Position numbers and translations under genes: made by a program. Below, in pieces: positions 25,109 through 37,245 of a stretch of 64,000 bases of DNA; position 1 is the first letter of the stretch; each line of letters starts with the position of its first letter. Source of the DNA: Diprion similis. Its lineage: Eukaryota; Arthropoda; Insecta; Hymenoptera; Diprionidae. Below the pieces are notes generated by a model. The model searched no databases. It saw only the letters and a list, made by a program, of their open reading frames with translations, and was not told the DNA's origin. The stretch is from the NCBI RefSeq assembly GCF_021155765.1, contig NC_060117.1, positions 1,558,501 to 1,622,500 of the forward strand, in the 5' to 3' direction.

Positions 25109-25943
25109 TTATTCGTAATAAACACCGACGACGATCCCGACGGCGTACATTTGCGAACTTTCGAATGTAAAAGTCGAGTGATTGTCTCTCTCAATGTCCC
25201 ACAGCCTGCCATTAGCGACTTGCAAACTTTGTCCGGTCTTTTCTACTATCGTCACCTGCACTATGAACTTGTACCTGAAACGAGACGATGCAAATAATTA
25301 TTTTCCTTTCACCGCGGTTATGATTTCAAATCGCTTCATGCGATTTTCGGTGAAATTCGAAAATCGGTGCAATATCTCGCCTGTCGTAGTCCTTTCGGTA
25401 TATCCGATTCCTTATCTCAGCCGTCATGTCCTGGCAGAGTTTCATACAAACCTCCGGGTTGTATTTCATCCCGGTCAGGGTGGTGGTCATAACTTCTTCG
25501 AGAACCTTGTCGACGACTTCCTGTTTCCAAGGGTTGTGGGCATACAATCGATAGCTGTTCTGGTACCTCGGAATCTGCGTTACGAATCAAAAGGCGGCAA
25601 CGAGTTACAGAAGAAAACGAATTCTTACCTGCAGCTAATGTTCGAGTAAAAAGTTTTCCATCCGTTTATAAATGTAAAATCGAACCTTGAATCCTCCCTT
25701 TACGCTTCGGTAAGTTGCACTTGTGACTTGATGGCCCGGAACCAGAGAAACTGAACTCATGCCGATTTTTGACTGCTGGGAGAAGCCTTTGCTCAGTGGC
25801 CTTTGGCCCTTGGACAGAGAGAGGCGACCATTCGACGAGTCTCTCGTCGTCGAGGCGATTTTCACAGGCGCGGTTTGAGGGTGGCTTGAATTTTGAGGGG
25901 CGTAATTTTTCGAGAAGCTCATTTTCACCAGTTTATTTTTCAC
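25109..25943 (-). CDS. Tctex-1 domain dynein light chain, gene 1
   Basis: Tctex-type light chains bind the dynein intermediate chain as dimers; this subfamily (DYNLT2B/DYNLT5-like) is tied to ciliary or axonemal dynein. Exons in coding order are 25686-25943, 25381-25574 and 25109-25274, giving 205 residues with all phases closed. The first 86 residues are Ser-rich and basic, with no recognised domain. The Tctex-1 domain runs from about 90 to the C-terminus: RYQNSYRL, the PEVCMKLCQDM helix, the DYDRYKFIVQVTI strand, the LWDIERDNHSTFTF loop and a final GVYYE. The second intron uses a GC donor (ACAG then GCGAGA at 25380). No GT donor fits before the frame stops at 25326-25328. A second in-frame Met lies seven codons downstream at 25922. 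The gene lies 292 bp downstream of its paralogue, on the same strand. Confidence 0.85.
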
Positions 25944-26235
25944 TCTCGTTTATTCGTTCGCATTTACATCCGTCTAGATCCTATAATAATATGATATATC
26001 TGGCTAATTTACAATCGATAACTGAAAGAAAAAACCTCTCTCGCTCTCTTGCTGATCTGTCTCTCCGTCATTCATTCAAACGTCAGTCAGTCAGTCGTCG
26101 TCGTCGGCGTCGTCGTCGTCGTTGACGCATATGACGTGAATTACACATGAGAAAAAGGAAAATTTAAGAAAAAGAAGAAGGAGAAACAGCGAAACGGTCG
26201 TCGGTTGTCCGGATGATCTTGATCCAGTCCGGAAT

Positions 26236-27371
26236 TCACTCGCAGTAAACGCCGAAGACGCAACAATAGGCGAAAAAGGTTCTCGTCTCGAATGTGAAAG
26301 TGGAGTAATTATCCCTCTGCACGTCCCAGAGGAATCTCATCGACGCTTGTATTCCTTGACTAGCCTTTTCGTTGATCGTCACTATCACTACGATTTTGTA
26401 CCTGATGATAGAACACATTTTTTTTTTTTACTTTAAACATTAAGGTGCTTATAAAGGCGCGTTCTACACCTCGAAAACGCGGGGATGCAAAACTCCTATA
26501 CCGCCTGAGCGATCAGAGTAGAACTTGGGCAGTTAATGCCTTATTTTGGCAAAAAGTGGAGCGTCTTTTTATTTTTTCAAAATTTGGAAAAAAAATTTAC
26601 AGATTGGTTACCACCCACAGAAATTGGCCAAATTTTCACAGTTGCACTGAATGGATCGAACTATCCGGTATGATGCCACTCGGCGGTGATGAAACACACA
26701 TTTTAAGCCCAGTCCCATGAGATTTGATGGTGAAATGACGAAATGGCAGCTGATCTGGTTTTTGATTATGAAGAACACCGAAATCTCATTTTGGCTACAT
26801 TTGTTACCGACCTTTCACGCATGCCGGTAATGTATGCGTGTAATGTCGGTAAAAAATTACCGGCATGCGTGAAAGATCGGTAACAAATGTCGCCAAAATG
26901 AGATTCCGGTGCTGATGCCTAGTTTAAAAATTCCTTGTGCAACAAACCAACCTGTCGAAGTTTTGTTTCCGAATCCGATCTCGGATGTCAGCGCTAATTT
27001 CTGCACAGAGTTTCGGACACTCTTTGGAATCGTATACGATGTCTTCGAGGTTGTTGGTCATGACTTGCCTGATGATTTTATCCACGGGATCAACGTTGAA
27101 AGGTTTGTTTGACTCCAGACGGTAGCTGTTCTGATATTTCGGCGCCTAGGGAAGAGAGAAATGAAATAAAGTATGAATTTCATGCCCAGCGGAGAGAAAA
27201 ATGAAAGGTCAAGATCGGAATATAAATAAAATAACACTTGTAATTCTCTTCAGGTTTTTTGCGAGGCGGAAAATGTGAAAAATAAAAACTACATCAAGCA
27301 GATTTTTTTTTTATTTTTACCTGATCATGATTTTCGTCAGCTGAAACTGCGCCCTCAAATTGCGTCGGCAT
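26236..27371 (-). CDS. Tctex-1 domain dynein light chain, gene 2
   Basis: The exons in coding order are 27321-27371, 26952-27145 and 26236-26401, giving 136 residues. The N-terminus is short (17 residues before the first intron) and the Tctex-1 domain fills the rest: KYQNSYRLESN, the PKLCAEISADIRDRI helix, NFDRYKIVVIVTI, LWDVQRDNYSTFTFE and a final GVYCE. Exons 2 and 3 are 194 and 166 bp, exactly the sizes in gene 1, and the introns interrupt the same codons, so the two are tandem duplicates. Here the second intron has a normal GT donor (GACAG/GTTGGT). That 550-bp intron contains a long perfect-looking hairpin (26776-26911). Sequence identity between the two proteins looks moderate, so the duplication is not recent. 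Confidence 0.85.
26776..26911. repeat. Long hairpin (56-bp arms) in the intron of Tctex gene 2
   Basis: The left arm (26776-26831) and right arm (26856-26911) are reverse complements with only about three or four mismatches, around a 24-nt loop. Shared blocks are AATCTCATTTTGGC, ACATTTGTTACCGA and TTTCACGCATGCCGGTAAT. It could be a very young MITE or a hairpin RNA precursor. It lies wholly within the second intron, between 26402 and 26951. Confidence 0.8.
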
Positions 27372-30345
27372 GATTTTGTCGTACAAAATAAAATGCGGTA
27401 AAAATTGTACAGCCAAACTAATCTATCGGATAGAAAATTTCTGAAGTAAGGTATGAACGTAAAAAAAATTTATTGTTAAATAAGGAAATCATAAACGACA
27501 GGATAAATAGCGATATTCCAAGACTGCACAACCGTTCTTCGGTATGTATCACCGAGGACTTTATACCAGGTATAAGCTTTGTTCGCATCAAGTCCCTTAT
27601 TTAACTAGGGATCGATCGATCTCGTACCACCGAGCACCAACAGGCACATATTTTTCACATTTTCATTATACAAGCCCGCGTATCCTGTGATACCTTCTTC
27701 TGTCTCTGTGATTACACTTTGCCTGTCGCCAATTTGTTTTCGCACGTTTTTGAAATTGCGAATTTCGCTGTTACCTTGGGTGTCGCAGAGTTGTTGATTG
27801 CGGCTTGTACGCTACTCTGACGATTTATGGCTGCTGCAGGACGTCCGTCGTTTCTCTTCTTTATCTTAAAATTCAAATAATTTTCAAAATTAATTCAGAC
27901 CGATATGCAATGCAGCTTCTACTACTCGTGTGGAAAATTCGATCCTCTTGCTGTATAACGTCGATCGACGATTCTCGCCTCCGGGGTGATAAATTTTAAA
28001 TGGATAAATTCGAGGGACATTGCGATCACGAACTTAATACCGAATAAGAAAATTTGCATAACTATCATTGCATGCTACGCTCCGTTCTCGAAGGCTATAT
28101 ATATAATCTATCTGATAAGCGTCTATCTATGAACTACAATACCGCTTTGGATAGGACTGAAATTGACTAGACGACGGGTAATTATGAACAAAGATGATGA
28201 GAAAAATCGCTAAAGCTGGTATCAACGAACGAATTATAACAGGGACCGATTAAGTTGATTGAAGTTTGTCTTTTTTTTATCCATTTTGGTGTTCGCCCGA
28301 GTTGCTTTATCAAGCTTATAAAAATCTTTATTATAAGTTATTAAAGGCGGAATAATGGAGCGGCGATTATAACTCGAGGTCGTAATTAAAAAAGTTTTTC
28401 ATTTTTTCGATAGCCAGACTAGACTGACAATGAGATAAAAACTTACGGATTTTACAAGTGTCGTCGCCATCGTTATACACCAGTGGATGCTGCCGAAAGA
28501 GTTTAGTTACCGTTTCTTTCACAGTTCTGACGAGTATTTTTCAATTTTTCCGACGAACTTTCTGCCGTCGATTTCCCTCGAGACTGGTAGGTAATAGAAC
28601 GGCTGGAACAGGTGTGACTAAATATCACGAAATCAGTACGAATATCGACCATTTCTTCGCGCATAGGATGAATCACTCTTCGTGTCTATTTCGCTCTTTC
28701 TATTATTCTAGTTCTCCCTCACACTCTTCTATATATAAACCTTTTCGGCTTGCAGTAAGTCATGCAAGGCGAGCTGTAATTTGGAAGCACCTGAAACTAT
28801 CGCAATCATCATTATCACATTGGCAATGGCTAAAATACAAAATTGGATGTTCAAATGAGTATAGTATATAGTATAGTATATAGTACTGGAGTATTCGTAT
28901 TCAGATAAGAAACTAAAAAATATTAAAGATATGTCCGATTTCCGCAAAAAAATATACAACTTTCAAAGAGGGATCGACATTATTTTGCTTAAGAGAAAGA
29001 TTGCGCGAAGTTATTGGAATTTATTACATGAAATTTCGATGGAAGTGTGGCTTTCTATTGTCTTCAGCTGTTTGATTGACTAGTTTATGCAATATTTTTG
29101 ACTTATCACACTCGGATTCGTACGTTGATTCAAATATGGTATTGCAAGTGTACGGCTGTGGTACAGACTTTTCTTTCAGAAATATGAGATCTATATATGA
29201 CAGCTAAATGATCATTTGCAATGACAAAATCATTACTTTTACACGCCGTTGTGGTCTCTTTTCGTATAACAAGTTTAATTTTTGTTGCATACCGAAAAGA
29301 CAAGAGTTCCAGAAGCTAGGCAATCTGAGTACACTAATTTATAGCTGGTAACGATGCACTAGGCGTTGGTGAAGTGTGGATTACAAGTCTGGAATCTGAT
29401 CATCGTAAGACTTCGATGCGAAACGAAGAATATAATACCAGGGAATTTTGTTCGTGAAAATATTTGTGAATTTCATGTGTACAGAATCTAGTGAATAAAC
29501 GTATACTTGGATATATATTTTCATTGCTTATTAGTTTCCTGCCTCTTCTACGCGTAATTCCCAGATATTAAGGGGACATGAATGTAAACATGGATTTCAG
29601 GTGAACAAGCATGCATTGAGACACACAGTATGGACACCACAAGCGATCAATCTGTCAGTACCTGTTTTTAGATGACCTCCTCGGCTTAGATGGTCTCCTA
29701 ATACCAGGAGCACTTGAACGCTGAAATGTCTCCGATTTAGTCATCTCTAAGTAGAAATTAGATGGTTAGTAAGACCTAAGATGAATGTTGACCTCTTTGT
29801 ATTTTTTCCGTTCATTTTCCGGAGTTTTTAGGAAAATACTCCACTTTGTTTATTCTTCTCTTACTTATGAAGTAGTTTTGCCAAAGAATCCGATTGCATC
29901 CAGTCGAAAAACGGTGTAAACAACAAATACAGGGGACAGTCAGAGAATTTGACATTTACACCAGGTTCTCGTGGTGGTGAAAAATAATTGAAGAAGAAGA
30001 TTCGAGTCTCAGTTTATTCGAAATACATTATTTCTGGTACAAGTGTTCTCGTGTTAGTATGGTGCACTACAAGAAATTTTCAGATGACAATGAGGTAAAA
30101 GACGATTGAATATATATGATTCACAATCACATACAAAATCAAGAAAAGACGCGAGCACGAAAAAGTGCAACTTGCATTGTCATAGGAAAAAAATGTGGAA
30201 TGATATTTAGGATTTTTGGGGGTACGGTTTATAAGTATAATTGCAAGTTCCAGCTTGCGTAAACGAGTAATGCGGCTCGACAGAATTCGTCGTGTATGAA
30301 TTATGATATTGTGATATTATTGTTGTTCAAACGAGTAAGTGGGCC
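27372..30345. other. Intergenic, no gene seen
   Basis: The short open frames here look like chance: no recognised domain and no splice-joined series. The region holds the 5' flank of Tctex gene 2 (27372-27700) and plain AT-rich DNA up to the start of the satellite. A small GTATAGTATA repeat occurs at about 28858-28885. Confidence 0.6.
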
Positions 30346-33300
30346 CATTGGATTTTTGGCGAAAATTTCGACGATTCCAAAAAGTGCTACAATAAGATCT
30401 TTCAGGCACTATTCCGACGTGATTTTGCGAGCGAAATCGATTAAGCGTAGTCCCAATACGCTGCAAGCGATAGTTCAAAAGTTACAGCCGAAAAACTCAT
30501 GATTTTCGTCGTCATTTCTCTTCTGCAGGTCCTACGCTATTTTTGATGTGTTTTCTGAGTTCCTGGGGGTCGAATTACTCTGGAAAGGGTCATGCGAATC
30601 GAATTCCAGACGAAAGATTTTTCGGCAAAAAAAAATCGAAGGCTAACCCCTTTGGATTTTTGGCGAAAATTTCGGCGATTCCGAAAAGTGCTGCAAGGAA
30701 TTCTTTCAGGCACAATTCCGACGTAATTTTGCGAGAGGAATCGATTAAGCGTAGTCCCAATACGCTGCGAGCGATAGTTCAAAAGTGACAGCCGAAAAAC
30801 TCATGATTTTCGTCGTCATTTCTCTTCTGCAGGTCCTACGCTGATTTTGATGTGTTTTCTGAGTTCCTCGGGGTCGAATTACTCTAGAAAGGGTCATGCG
30901 AATCGAATTCCAGACGAAAGATTTTTCGGCAAAAAAAAATCGAAGGCTAACCCCTTTGGATTTTTGGCGAAAATTTCGGCGATTCCGAAAAGTGCTGCAA
31001 GGAATTCTTTCAGGCACAATTCCGACGTAATTTTGCGAGAGGAATCGATTAAGCGTAGACCCAATACGCTGCGAGCGATAGTTCAAAAGTTACAGCAGAA
31101 AAACTCATGATTTTCGTCGTCATTTCTCTTCTGCAGGTCCTACGCTGATTTTGATGTGTTTCCTGAGTTCCTGGGGGTCGAATTACTCTAGAAAGGGTCA
31201 TGCGAATCGAATTCCAGCCGAAAGATTTTTCGGCAAAAAAAAATCGAAGGCTAACCCCTTTGGATTTTTGGCGAAAATTTCGGCGATTCCGAAAAGTGCT
31301 GCAATAAATTCTTTCAGGCACTATTCCGACGTAATTTTGCGAGAGGAATCGATTGAGCGTAGTCCCAATACGCTGCGAGCGATAGTTCAAAAGTTACAGC
31401 CGAAAAACTCATGATTTTCGTCGTCATTCCTCTGCTGCTGGTCCTACGCTATTTTTCACGTGTTTTCTGAGTTCCTGAGCCTCGAATTAGTCTAAAAAGC
31501 GTCATACGGATCGATTCCCAGACGAAAGATTTTTCGGCAAAAAAAAATCGAAGGCTAACCCCTTTGGATTTTTGGCGAAAATTTCGGCGATTCCGAAAAG
31601 TGCTGCAAGAAATTCTTTCAGGCACTATTCCGACGTAATTTCGCGAGAGGAATCGATTAAGCGTAGACCCAATACGCTGCGAGCGATAGTTCAAAAGTTA
31701 CAGCAGAAAAACTCATGATTTTCGTCGTCATTTCTCTTCTGCAGGTCCTACGCTGATTTTGATGTGTTTCCTGAGTTCCTGGGGGTCGAATTACTCTAGA
31801 AAGGGTCATGCGAATCGAATTCCAGCCGAAAGATTTTTCGGCAAAAAAAAATCGAAGGCTAACCCCTTTGGATTTTTGGCGAAAATTTCGGCGATTCCGA
31901 AAAGTGCTGCAATAAATTCTTTCAGGCACTATTCCGACGTAATTTTGCGAGAGGAATCGATTGAGCGTAGTCCCAATACGCTGCGAGCGATAGTTCAAAA
32001 GTTACAGCCGAAAAACTCATGATTTTCGTCGTCATTCCTCTGCTGCTGGTCCTACGCTATTTTTCACGTGTTTTCTGAGTTCCTGAGCCTCGAATTAGTC
32101 TAAAAAGCGTCATACGGATCGATTCCCAGACGAAAGATTTTTCGGCAAAAAAAAATCGAAGGCTAACCCCTTTGGATTTTTGGCGAAAATTTCGGCGATT
32201 CCGAAAAGTGCTGCAAGAAATTCTTTCAGGCACTATTCCGACGTAATTTCGCGAGAGGAATCGATTAAGCGTAGACCCAATACGCTGCGAGCGATAGTTC
32301 AAAAGTTACAGCAGAAAAACTCATGATTTTCGTCGTCATTTCTCTTCTGCAGGTCCTACGCTGATTTTGATGTGTTTCCTGAGTTCCTGGGGGTCGAATT
32401 ACTCTAGAAAGGGTCATGCGAATCGAATTCCAGACGAAAGATTTTTCGGCAAAAAAAAATCGAAGGCTAACCCCTTTGGATTTTTGGCGAAAATTTCGGC
32501 GATTCCGAAAAGTGCTGCAAGAAATTCTTTCAGGCACTATTCCGACGTAATTTTGCGAGAGGAATCGATTGAGCGTAGTCCCAATACGCTGCGAGCGATA
32601 GTTCAAAAGTTACAGCCGAAAAACTCATGATTTTCGTCGTCATTTCTCTGCTGCTGGTCCTACGCTATTTTTCACGTGTTTTCTGAGTTCCTGAGCCTCG
32701 AATTAGTCTAAAAAGCGTCATACGGATTGATTCCCAGACGAAAGATTTTTCGGCAAAAAAAAATCGAAGGCTAACCCCTTTGGATTTTTGGCGAAAATTT
32801 CGGCGATTCCGAAAAGTGCTGCAAGAAATTCTTTCAGGCACTATTCCGACGTAATTTTGCGAGAGGAATCGATTGAGCGTAGTCCCAATACGCTGCGAGC
32901 GATAGTTCAAAAGTTACAGCCGAAAAACTCATGATTTTCGTCGTCATTTCTCTGCTGCTGGTCCTACGCTATTTTTCACGTGTTTTCTGAGTTCCTGAGC
33001 CTCAAATTAGTCTAAAAAGCGTCATACGGATTGATTTCCAGACGAAAGATTTTTCGGCAAAAAAAAATCGAAGGCTAACCCCTTTGGATTTTTGGCGAAA
33101 ATTTCGGCGATTCCGAAAAGTGCTGCAAGAAATTCTTTCAGGCACTATTCCGACGTAATTTTGCGAGAGGAATCGATTGAGCGTAGTCCCAATACGCTGC
33201 GAGCGATAGTTCAAAAGTGACAGCCGAAAAACTCATGATTTTCGTCGTCATTTCTCTGCTGCTGGTCCTACGCTATTTTTGATGTGTTTTCTGAGTTCCT

Positions 33301-36300
33301 GGGGGTCGAATTACTCTGGAAAGGGTCATGCGAATCGAATTCCAGACGAAAGATTTTTCGGCAAAAAAAAATCGAAGGCTAACCCCTTTGGATTTTTGGC
33401 GAAAATTTCGGCGATTCCGAAAAGTGCTGCAAGAAATTCTTTCAGGCACTATTCCGACGTAATTTTGCGAGAGGAATCGATTGAGCGTAGTCCCAATACG
33501 CTGCGAGCGATAGTTCAAAAGTTACAGCCGAAAAACTCATGATTTTCGTCGTCATTTCTCTGCTGCTGGTCCTACGCTATTTTTCACGTGTTTTCTGAGT
33601 TCCTGAGCCTCAAATTAGTCTAAAAAGCGTCATACGGATTGATTCCCAGACGAAAGATTTTTCGGCAAAAAAAAATCGAAGGCTAACCCCTTTGGATTTT
33701 TGGCGAAAATTTCGGCGATTCCGAAAAGTGCTGCAAGAAATTCTTTCAGGCACTATTCCGACGTAATTTCGCGAGAGGAATCGATTAAGCGTAGACCCAA
33801 TACGCTGCGAGCGATAGTTCAAAAGTTACAGCAGAAAAACTCATGATTTTCGTCGTCATTTCTCTTCTGCAGGTCCTACGCTGATTTTGATGTGTTTCCT
33901 GAGTTCCTGGGGGTCGAATTACTCTAGAAAGGGTCATGCGAATCGAATTCCAGACGAAAGATTTTTCGGCAAAAAAAAATCGAAGGCTAACCCCTTTGGA
34001 TTTTTGGCGAAAATTTCGGCGATTCCGAAAAGTGCTGCAAGAAATTCTTTCAGGCACTATTCCGACGTAATTTTGCGAGAGGAATCGATTGAGCGTAGTC
34101 CCAATACGCTGCGAGCGATAGTTCAAAAGTTACAGCCGAAAAACTCATGATTTTCGTCGTCATTTCTCTGCTGCTGGTCCTACGCTATTTTTCACGTGTT
34201 TTCTGAGTTCCTGAGCCTCGAATTAGTCTAAAAAGCGTCATACGGATTGATTCCCAGACGAAAGATTTTTCGGCAAAAAAAAATCGAAGGCTAACCCCTT
34301 TGGATTTTTGGCGAAAATTTCGGCGATTCCGAAAAGTGCTGCAAGAAATTCTTTCAGGCACTATTCCGACGTAATTTTGCGAGAGGAATCGATTGAGCGT
34401 AGTCCCAATACGCTGCGAGCGATAGTTCAAAAGTGACAGCCGAAAAACTCATGATTTTCGTCGTCATTTCTCTGCTGCTGGTCCTACGCTATTTTTGATG
34501 TGTTTTCTGAGTTCCTGGGGGTCGAATTACTCTGGAAAGGGTCATGCGAATCGAATTCCAGACGAAAGATTTTTCGGCAAAAAAAAATCGAAGGCTAACC
34601 CCTTTGGATTTTTGGCGAAAATTTCGGCGATTCCGAAAAGTGCTGCAATAAATTTTTTCAGGCACTATTCCGACGTAATTTTGCGAAAGGAATCGATTAG
34701 GCGTAGTCCCAATACGCTGCGAGCGATAGTTCAAAAGTTACAGCCGAAAAACTCATGATTTTCGTCGTCATTTCTCTGCTGCTGGTCCTACGCTTTTTTT
34801 GATGTGTTTTCTGAGTTCCTGGGGGTCGAATTACTCTGGAAAGGGTCATGCGAATCGAATTCCAGACGAAAGATTTTTCGGCAAAAAAAAATCGAAGGCT
34901 AACCCCTTTGGATTTTTGGCGAAAATTTCGGCGATTCCGAAAAGTGCTGCAATAAATTTTTTCAGGCACTATTCCGACGTAATTTTGCGAGAGGAATCGA
35001 TTAGGCGTAGTCCCAATACGCTGCGAGCGATAGTTCAAAAGTTACAGCCGAAAAACTCATGATTTTCGTCGTCATTTCTCTGCTGCTGGTCCTACGCTAT
35101 TTTTCACGTGTTTTCTGAGTTCCTGAGCCTCGAATTAGTCTAAAAAGCGTCATACGGATCGATTCCCAGACGAAAGATTTTTCGGCAAAAAAAAATCGAA
35201 GGCTAACCCCTTTGGATTTTTGGCGAAAATTTCGGCGATTCCGAAAAGTGCTGCAAGGAATTCTTCCAGGCACAATTCCGACGTAATTTTGCGAGAGGAA
35301 TCGATTAAGCGTAGTCCCAATACGCTGCGAGCGATAGTTCAAAAGTGACAGCCGAAAAACTCATGATTTTCGTCGTCATTTCTCTTCTGCAGGTCCTACG
35401 CTGATTTTGATGTGTTTTCTGAGTTCCTCGGGGTCGAATTACTCTAGAAAGGGTCATGCGAATCGAATTCCAGACGAAAGATTTTTCGGCAAAAAAAAAT
35501 CGAAGGCTAACCCCTTTGGATTTTTGGCGAAAATTTCGGCGATTCCGAAAAGTGCTGCAATAAATTTTTTCAGGCACTATTCCGACGTAATTTTGCGAGA
35601 GGAATCGATTAGGCGTAGTCCCAATACGCTGCGAGCGATAGTTCAAAAGTTACAGCCGAAAAACTCATGATTTTCGTCGTCATTTCTCTGCTGCTGGTCC
35701 TACGCTATTTTTCACGTGTTTTCTGAGTTCCTGAGCCTCGAATTAGTCTAAAAAGCGTCATACGGATCGATTCCCAGACGAAAGATTTTTCGGCAAAAAA
35801 AAATCGAAGGCTAACCCCTTTGGATTTTTGGCGAAAATTTCGGCGATTCCGAAAAGTGCTGCAAGGAATTCTTCCAGGCACAATTCCGACGTAATTTTGC
35901 GAGAGGAATCGATTAAGCGTAGTCCCAATACGCTGCGAGCGATAGTTCAAAAGTGACAGCCGAAAAACTCATGATTTTCGTCGTCATTTCTCTTCTGCAG
36001 GTCCTACGCTGATTTTGATGTGTTTTCTGAGTTCCTCGGGGTCGAATTACTCTAGAAAGGGTCATGCGAATCGAATTCCAGACGAAAGATTTTTCGGCAA
36101 AAAAAAATCGAAGGCTAACCCCTTTGGATTTTTGGCAAAAATTTCGGCGATTCCGAAAAGTGCTGCAAGAAATTCTTTCAGGCACTATTCCGACGTAATT
36201 TTGCGAGAGGAATCGATTGAGCGTAGTCCCAATACGCTGCGAGCGATAGTTCAAAAGTTACAGCCGAAAAACTCATGATTTTCGTCGTCATTTCTCTGCT

Positions 36301-37245
36301 GCTGGTCCTACGCTATTTTTCACGTGTTTTCTGAGTTCCTGAGCCTCGAATTAGTCTAAAAAGCGTCATACGGATCGATTCCCAGATGAAAGATTTTTCG
36401 GCAAAAAAAAATCGAAGGCTAACCCCTTTGGATATTTGGCGAAAATTTCGGCGATTCCGAAAAGTGCTGCAAGAAATTCTTTCAGGCACTATTCCGACGT
36501 AATTTTGCGAGAGGAATCGATTAAGCGTAGTCCCAATACGCTGCGAGCGATAGTTCAAAAGTTACAGCCGAAAAACTCATGATTTTCGTCGTCATTTCTC
36601 TGCTGCTGGTCCTACGCTATTTTTCACGTGTTTTCTGAGTTCCTGAGCCTCGAATTAGTCTAAAAAGCGTCATACGGATTGATTCCCAGACGAAAGATTT
36701 TTCGGCAAAAAAAAATCGAAGGCTAACCCCTTTGGATTTTTGGCGAAAATTTCGGCGATTCCGAAAAGTGCTGCAAGAAATTCTTTCAGGCACTATTCCG
36801 ACGTAATTTTGCGAGAGGAATCGATTAAGCGTAGTCCCAATACGCTGCGAGCGATAGTTCAAAAGTTACAGCCGAAAAACTCATGATTTTCGTCGTCATT
36901 TCTCTTCTGCAGGTCCTACGCTGATTTTGATGTGTTTCCTGAGTTCCTGGGGGTCGAATTACTCTTGAAAGGGTCATGCAAATCGAATTCCAGACGAGAA
37001 AATTTCGGCTTCAAAAATGACCGAAAAAGTAAGGCTTACCCTTTTGGATTTTTGGCGAAAATTTCGACGATTTCGAAAAGTGCTGCAATAAATTTTTACA
37101 GGCACTATTCCGTCGTAATTTTGCGAGAGAAATCGGTTAAACTCAGTCCCAATACGCTGCGAGCGATAGCTGAAATGTTACAGCCGAAAAACTCGTGGTC
37201 TTCATCGTCGTATCTCTGCTGTTGGTCCTATGCTTTTTTTCACGC
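30346..37245 (+). repeat. 304-bp satellite array, about 22.7 copies, two monomer types
   Basis: A unit containing TTGGATTTTTGGCGAAAATT, GATTCCGAAAAGTGCTGCAA and AATACGCTGCGAGCGATAG repeats every 304 bp. Variant positions fall at 30543, 30847, 31151 and so on to 36927. Type A has GATGTGTTT..CTGGGGGTCGAATTACTC; type B has CACGTGTTTT..CTGAGCCTCGAATTAGTC. Starting with the unit at 30543, the order is A A A B A B A B B A B A B A A B A B A B B A. Some 608-bp A+B or B+A pairs are virtually identical to their neighbours. The first partial copy (30346-30530) and the last (from about 36932) are more diverged. Open frames of 70-113 codons occur on both strands of every monomer. They shift frame each unit (304 is not a multiple of 3) and are not genes. 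Confidence 0.97.

Noticed and set aside
28458-28871. 137-codon plus-strand frame in the intergenic region
   Set aside because: It has no recognisable domain and no flanking exon series. It is most likely chance in a long intergenic stretch.
30543-36862. Dozens of 70-113-codon open frames on both strands of the 304-bp array
   Set aside because: They repeat once per monomer on both strands at once and change frame each unit because 304 is not divisible by 3. They are by-products of a stop-poor satellite, not genes.
30346-37245. Centromeric CENP-B box in the satellite
   Set aside because: I looked for the 17-bp CENP-B box pattern in the monomer and did not find a convincing match.
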